In this document: positions 60,507-64,000 of the stretch, piece by piece
How the letters are laid out: every line of letters starts with the position of its first letter
Position numbering within the stretch: position 1 is the first letter of the stretch
Position numbers and translations under genes: made by a program
DNA from: Runella sp. MFBS21
Lineage (GTDB): Bacteria; Bacteroidota; Bacteroidia; Cytophagales; Spirosomataceae
NCBI RefSeq assembly: GCF_029433105.1
Contig: NZ_JARNTW010000001.1
Coordinates: 248,001-312,000 of the forward strand
Direction: 5' to 3'
Length of the DNA: 64,000 nucleotides
The notes under the pieces: model-generated
What the model was told of the DNA's origin: nothing
The model's input: the letters and a program-made list of their open reading frames with translations, nothing else
The model's database searches: none

Positions 60507-61262
60507 ATGTACAAAGACATTCTTTTTTCGCAAAGCGCAGGGGTAGCGCGTATTACCTTCAACCGTCCCGAGGTATTGAATGCCCTCAGTCCAAATCTTA
60601 TTGCTGAACTTACCGATGCTACCCAAAAAGTAGCATTGGACGAATCTATCAAAGTGTTAATTGTGACAGGAATAGGGCGAGCTTGGTCGGCAGGGGTAGA
60701 TTTGCAAAGCCTCAATGATAGTATTCAAGAAGGATACTTTTCCAATACCGAAGTACTTGAAATGGGGGTAGCGTTTATTTTGGCGCTTCAGTCTATGCCC
60801 CAAGTCACTATTGCGCAGGTCAACGGTCACTGTTATACGGGTGCGATGGAGTTGATGCTGGCGTTTGATTTGGTATATGCAGCCGATGAAGCTCAGATAG
60901 GAGATACTCATACCAAATGGGGAATTGCCCCTAAATGGGGTATGACACAGCGCTTACAGCAAAAAGTAGGGCTATTGAAGGCCATGGAAATGTCGTTTAC
61001 GGCGGAGCCTATTAAGGGACAAGAAGCCGCAAGGATTGGGTTGGTGAATCAATCGGTTCCTCTCGAAGAGCTAGAAGAAAAAGTGAGTCAAGTAGCGGAG
61101 AAAATCAAAGCAAACTCTGCGCAAACCATCGCTGCTATGAAAAAGATGTACTATTTTGGGGCGCATCACGGCTTGCATCGGGGGCTGGAGTACGAATGGC
61201 AAGCCGATTTTAAAATCACTGACCGTGAGCAGTTTTTGAGAGATTTTAAGAAAAATAAATAA
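60507..61262 (+). CDS. Enoyl-CoA hydratase/isomerase family protein
   Basis: The 251-residue crotonase-fold protein has ITFNRPEVLNALSP, SAGVDLQSL (oxyanion loop), VNGHCYTGAMELMLAFDLVYAA and GDTHTKWGIAPKWGM, with EAARIGLVNQ later. It acts in fatty-acid or amino-acid CoA metabolism. The two catalytic glutamates of classic hydratases are not both evident, so the reaction could be hydration, isomerisation or another crotonase reaction. It is monocistronic. Confidence 0.88.
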   Translation: MYKDILFSQSAGVARITFNRPEVLNALSPNLIAELTDATQKVALDESIKVLIVTGIGRAWSAGVDLQSLNDSIQEGYFSNTEVLEMGVAFILALQSMPQVTIAQVNGHCYTGAMELMLAFDLVYAADEAQIGDTHTKWGIAPKWGMTQRLQQKVGLLKAMEMSFTAEPIKGQEAARIGLVNQSVPLEELEEKVSQVAEKIKANSAQTIAAMKKMYYFGAHHGLHRGLEYEWQADFKITDREQFLRDFKKNK

Positions 61263-61317
61263 GCTTTTTCTTATGGCTTGGACACAGCTATTGGCTATGC
61301 CCAAGCCGCGAATTAAT

Positions 61318-63042
61318 TTACTTTTTCAGTTTTTCTAATTCATCTTTCACAAAGTTCATGAGCTCTGTGATGTATTCTTTAGAAAAATCAAAGGGAATAT
61401 TGGCTGCCGCATAAATCGCGCTGATAGGGGCGGTATAGCCTAGTTTGAGGGCATTGAGATAGCCTTCTAGTCCCTGTTGAGGGTTTTGCTTATAATTTCG
61501 CCATACGCCGATAGCTCCCAGTTGCGCCATGCCGTATTCGATATAATAAAACGGCACTTCGTAGATGTGCAGTTGTTTTTGCCAAATGTACTTTTTGAAT
61601 GCTTCTAGTCCACTCCAGTCGGTTAGAGAATCGCTGAACTGCTCATAAATAGTGAGCCAATTTTGCTGACGTTCGGCTACTGAGTGGGTAGGGTTTTCAT
61701 AAATCCAATGTTGAAATTTATCAATGGTTGCTACCCACGGCAAGGTTTCGATGATAGATTCGAGGTGTTGGATTTTGGCGCGGCGTAGTTCATCTTTGTT
61801 TTCAAAAAATACATCCCAATAATCCATCGTAAGCAGTTCCATACTCATCGAAGCCAATTCGGCGACTTCGGCGGGCGTATTTTTGAAAGAATTGAGCAGT
61901 AAATCCCGTGTCACAAAATTGTGAACCGCATGCCCTCCTTCGTGCAGAAGCGTAACCAAATCGCGCAAATTAGAGGTTGCATTCATGAAAATGAATGGTA
62001 CGCCGATTTCTTCTAAGGGATAATTGTAGCCACCAGGTGCTTTGCCCTTGCGCGATTCGAGGTCGAGGTGTCCCATGGCTTTCATGATGCGCAGGTAATC
62101 CCCAAGCTCAGGGTCAAGCAGGGTAAAACAGGTGATGGTTTTTTCGAGCAATTCTTCACCCGTACTGAAAGGCTTCAGCGGGGGTAAATTTTGTGGATCT
62201 ACCTTGAAATCCCACGGACGAAGGCTCGAAAGTTGCAGCGCCTCTTTACGTTCGAGTGCCATGGTATTGAGCATTGGTACTACGGCTTCTGCTACTGACT
62301 CATGAAAGTTGAAGCAGTCTTGGGGAGTATAATCGAAGCGGCCCAAAGCGGCAAACATATAATCGCGAAAGTTGTCAAAACCAGCGTTGGTAGCTACTTG
62401 ATGGCGCAAATCGCGTAAGGTATTGAGTAGCTCGTCGAGTTTGTCTTTGTCTTCCAATCGCCGTGTTTGGATTTTATTCCACACTTCTTCCCGAAGAGCG
62501 CGGTCGGTCGATTGCAAAAAATCTGAGGCTTTTTGCAGTGTTACTTCTTCTCCTTGGATATTGACCGTCATGGCGCCTACGGTAGCTCCGTATTTGGCTT
62601 GTTCGGTTTGGATTTGGGTTTGGAGAGGAATATTTTCATCCCTAAAAATCTCAATGGCTTTTTTCATGCTACGAAGCGCGATGTCAAATCCTTGGTCTTT
62701 GAGTTCATTCAAAAAAGGACTTTCCAAGGCTTTTTGGTCGAGTGCATTGCCATAGGCAGAGAGGTGAGGCTGGAAGTTTTCTACAAAATCACCGAATTCC
62801 TTTTGATATTGCTCACTGCTTGTATCGCAAGTCATGCGGATATACCGCCATGCAAAGTTTTCGGAGAGATAAGACTCCAATTCGCTTTTGTCCAAAAACC
62901 ATTGCCGTAATGCTTCGGCCGATTCAATAGGGCGATTGATGAGGTTTTCATAAAATGGCTGAAGTTGCTCCCAAGTGGTAAGCTCAAAATCTTCTCCTAA
63001 AAATTTTCGAGGCGGGCGTTGGGGAATATTAATCGCTGACAT
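61318..63042 (-). CDS. M3 family oligoendopeptidase (PepF-like)
   Basis: The 574-residue zinc metallopeptidase has the active-site motif LVTLLHEGGHAVHNF (HEGGH) with the third ligand region EVAELASMSMELL downstream. The N-terminus PPRKFLGEDFELTTWEQL and the C-terminal FYYIEYGMAQLGAIGVW are typical of PepF/M3 peptidases that cut small peptides in the cytoplasm. Length is normal. Divergent from crtZ. Confidence 0.92.
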   Translation of the reverse strand: MSAINIPQRPPRKFLGEDFELTTWEQLQPFYENLINRPIESAEALRQWFLDKSELESYLSENFAWRYIRMTCDTSSEQYQKEFGDFVENFQPHLSAYGNALDQKALESPFLNELKDQGFDIALRSMKKAIEIFRDENIPLQTQIQTEQAKYGATVGAMTVNIQGEEVTLQKASDFLQSTDRALREEVWNKIQTRRLEDKDKLDELLNTLRDLRHQVATNAGFDNFRDYMFAALGRFDYTPQDCFNFHESVAEAVVPMLNTMALERKEALQLSSLRPWDFKVDPQNLPPLKPFSTGEELLEKTITCFTLLDPELGDYLRIMKAMGHLDLESRKGKAPGGYNYPLEEIGVPFIFMNATSNLRDLVTLLHEGGHAVHNFVTRDLLLNSFKNTPAEVAELASMSMELLTMDYWDVFFENKDELRRAKIQHLESIIETLPWVATIDKFQHWIYENPTHSVAERQQNWLTIYEQFSDSLTDWSGLEAFKKYIWQKQLHIYEVPFYYIEYGMAQLGAIGVWRNYKQNPQQGLEGYLNALKLGYTAPISAIYAAANIPFDFSKEYITELMNFVKDELEKLKK

Positions 63043-63182
63043 AAGGCTGATTTTTCGATGTTTTGATAATGTTGGCTAACAAAGGAAGGTGAAAAATGGT
63101 TTTGTTAAAAACAACATAACTACTAATCATTAATTTTATCATCAAGACGAGCTACTTCTTCTAAGATTGATCGCAAAAAATT

Positions 63183-63641
63183 ATGTGGCTTAATATTCTC
63201 ATTGTGTTAGGAACCTTTGTATTTATGGAAGGTTTTGCGTGGTTTACGCACAAATACATCATGCACGGGCCCATGTGGAATTGGCATGAATCTCACCATG
63301 TTCATCATAAAGGATGGTGGGAAACCAACGACCTCTTCGGGATTATCTTTGGGGCGACGGCGACGGTTTTGATTATAGTAGGGTCGGAGTGGGAATCATT
63401 TCGGTGGTTGATGTATGTCGGGATAGGAGTTACGCTTTACGGAATTGCCTATTTTGTATTTCATGATATAATCGTACACCGTCGAATCAAGATTAAATTT
63501 AAAACGACTAGTCGGTATCTTAATCGTATTATTTGGGCGCATTATATGCATCATAAAGTTCACCAACGTGATGGGGCTGAGGCATTTGGGTTTTTGTATG
63601 CTCCCAAGAAGTATGACAAGCAAAAAATGAAAGAGAAATAA
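63183..63641 (+). CDS. crtZ: Beta-carotene hydroxylase
   Basis: The 152-residue membrane protein carries the di-iron histidine motifs: HKYIMH, HESHHVHH, HDIIVH and HYMHHKVH, in order and spacing of CrtZ-type hydroxylases of the fatty-acid hydroxylase superfamily. It adds hydroxyl groups to the rings of beta-carotene, giving zeaxanthin, the pigment expected of yellow or pink Bacteroidetes. No other crt gene is in the window. It starts at the first ATG. Confidence 0.93.
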   Translation: MWLNILIVLGTFVFMEGFAWFTHKYIMHGPMWNWHESHHVHHKGWWETNDLFGIIFGATATVLIIVGSEWESFRWLMYVGIGVTLYGIAYFVFHDIIVHRRIKIKFKTTSRYLNRIIWAHYMHHKVHQRDGAEAFGFLYAPKKYDKQKMKEK

Positions 63642-63726
63642 GAACGTATTTTTTTGAGTCAAGCCACGATTTTTCTAAAAGTAGTTTTGTAAGATTGGCT
63701 GCTTTAATCAAAAAATACGTACAATA

Positions 63727-64000
63727 ATGACAAAATCGTTTTATCTCCTCGCGCTTCTTTTTGCTATTTCAGTGAGTTCTTTTGCGCAAAAAAAGAAAAA
63801 AGCGGCTACTAAAGATGCTATTTTGGTTTTTTCTAAAACGGCGGGCTACCGACATTCGTCTATTCCCAAAGGAAAGCAAGCGTTGATACTCATGGGGCAG
63901 CAAAACAGATTTGCAGTAGATACTACAGAAGATGCGTCGGTATTTACGCCCGAAAACCTAAAGAAATACAAAGCAGTAGTATTTTTGAGTACTACTGGAA
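63727..64000 (+). CDS. ThuA-like domain protein, N-terminal fragment
   Basis: The frame begins at ATG 63727 with a signal peptide (MTKSFYLLALLFAISVSSFAQ-type, cleavage after SSFAQ), then AILVFSKTAGYRHSSIPKG and ENLKKYKAVVFLSTTG, the start of a ThuA-like domain (glutamine-amidotransferase-like fold). These proteins are often fused to cytochrome c or sugar-binding domains in Bacteroidetes. Only 91 residues are visible before the window ends. Confidence 0.82.
   Translation, partial: MTKSFYLLALLFAISVSSFAQKKKKAATKDAILVFSKTAGYRHSSIPKGKQALILMGQQNRFAVDTTEDASVFTPENLKKYKAVVFLSTTG

Noticed and set aside
1-64000. CRISPR arrays, tRNA or rRNA genes, intact insertion sequences
   Set aside because: No regularly spaced repeats, cloverleaf-like intergenic sequence, rRNA segment or transposase gene with ends was seen by eye. 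A tRNAscan or Rfam search would settle small RNAs.

Overview
The window looks like a chromosomal segment of a Bacteroidetes bacterium of the order Cytophagales, most likely a Runella- or Dyadobacter-like member of Spirosomaceae (genus is inference). The pointers are type IX secretion sorting domains of type A and type B, a TonB-dependent receptor with a carboxypeptidase-regulatory-like N-terminus, DUF4296, DUF4129 and DUF4350 families, Gfo/Idh/MocA oxidoreductases, a GMC oxidoreductase with a gluconate-dehydrogenase subunit 3 partner, carotenoid hydroxylase CrtZ, and moderate-to-low GC with few strong Shine-Dalgarno sequences.

Layout. Positions 1-11.3 kb hold mostly housekeeping genes: a cut transporter, a glutamine-synthetase-family enzyme, an exported superoxide dismutase, cysS, udk and a cold-shock gene. 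They end with a small metal-related operon behind a palindromic operator. Positions 11.3-16.7 kb hold a MoxR/DUF4350/DUF4129 operon, a cytochrome c, a sugar-acid-type MFS transporter and recX. Positions 17.0-21.6 kb are an AT-rich accessory island: an XRE regulator, a 75-residue double-glycine peptide, a 197-bp IS66-like miniature element, a small beta-barrel protein, a membrane-anchored thioredoxin-like protein and a C39-peptidase ABC exporter. This island is the best candidate for an undescribed system.

Positions 21.6-33.4 kb carry gamma-glutamyltransferase, a degenerate-Nudix regulator, ExbB/ExbD, a toxin-like small protein, DUF58, TauE and PAP2. They end with a thiamin-pyrophosphate riboswitch that appears to control a TonB-dependent receptor. 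Positions 33.4-41.2 kb form a second accessory block: an LMW phosphatase plus primase-like pair, a large secreted beta-propeller-type protein, an Rpn-type nuclease and a sacsin-like ATPase/DUF3883 protein.

Positions 41.2-51.7 kb return to core functions: an isolated nuoD, a PhoB-type regulator, rpmH-rnpA, maf, MaoC and SDR enzymes. A HipA-like kinase/DUF3037 pair lies among them. Positions 52.7-60.4 kb form a carbohydrate-oxidation neighbourhood: Gfo/Idh, RhaM, aldo/keto reductase, GMC oxidoreductase with its small subunit, DODA-type dioxygenase and zinc alcohol dehydrogenase. The last 3.5 kb carry an enoyl-CoA hydratase, an M3 peptidase, crtZ and the start of a ThuA-like gene.

No rRNA gene, tRNA gene, CRISPR array or intact insertion sequence was seen. 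All functional calls rest on reading motifs by eye; no database search was run.
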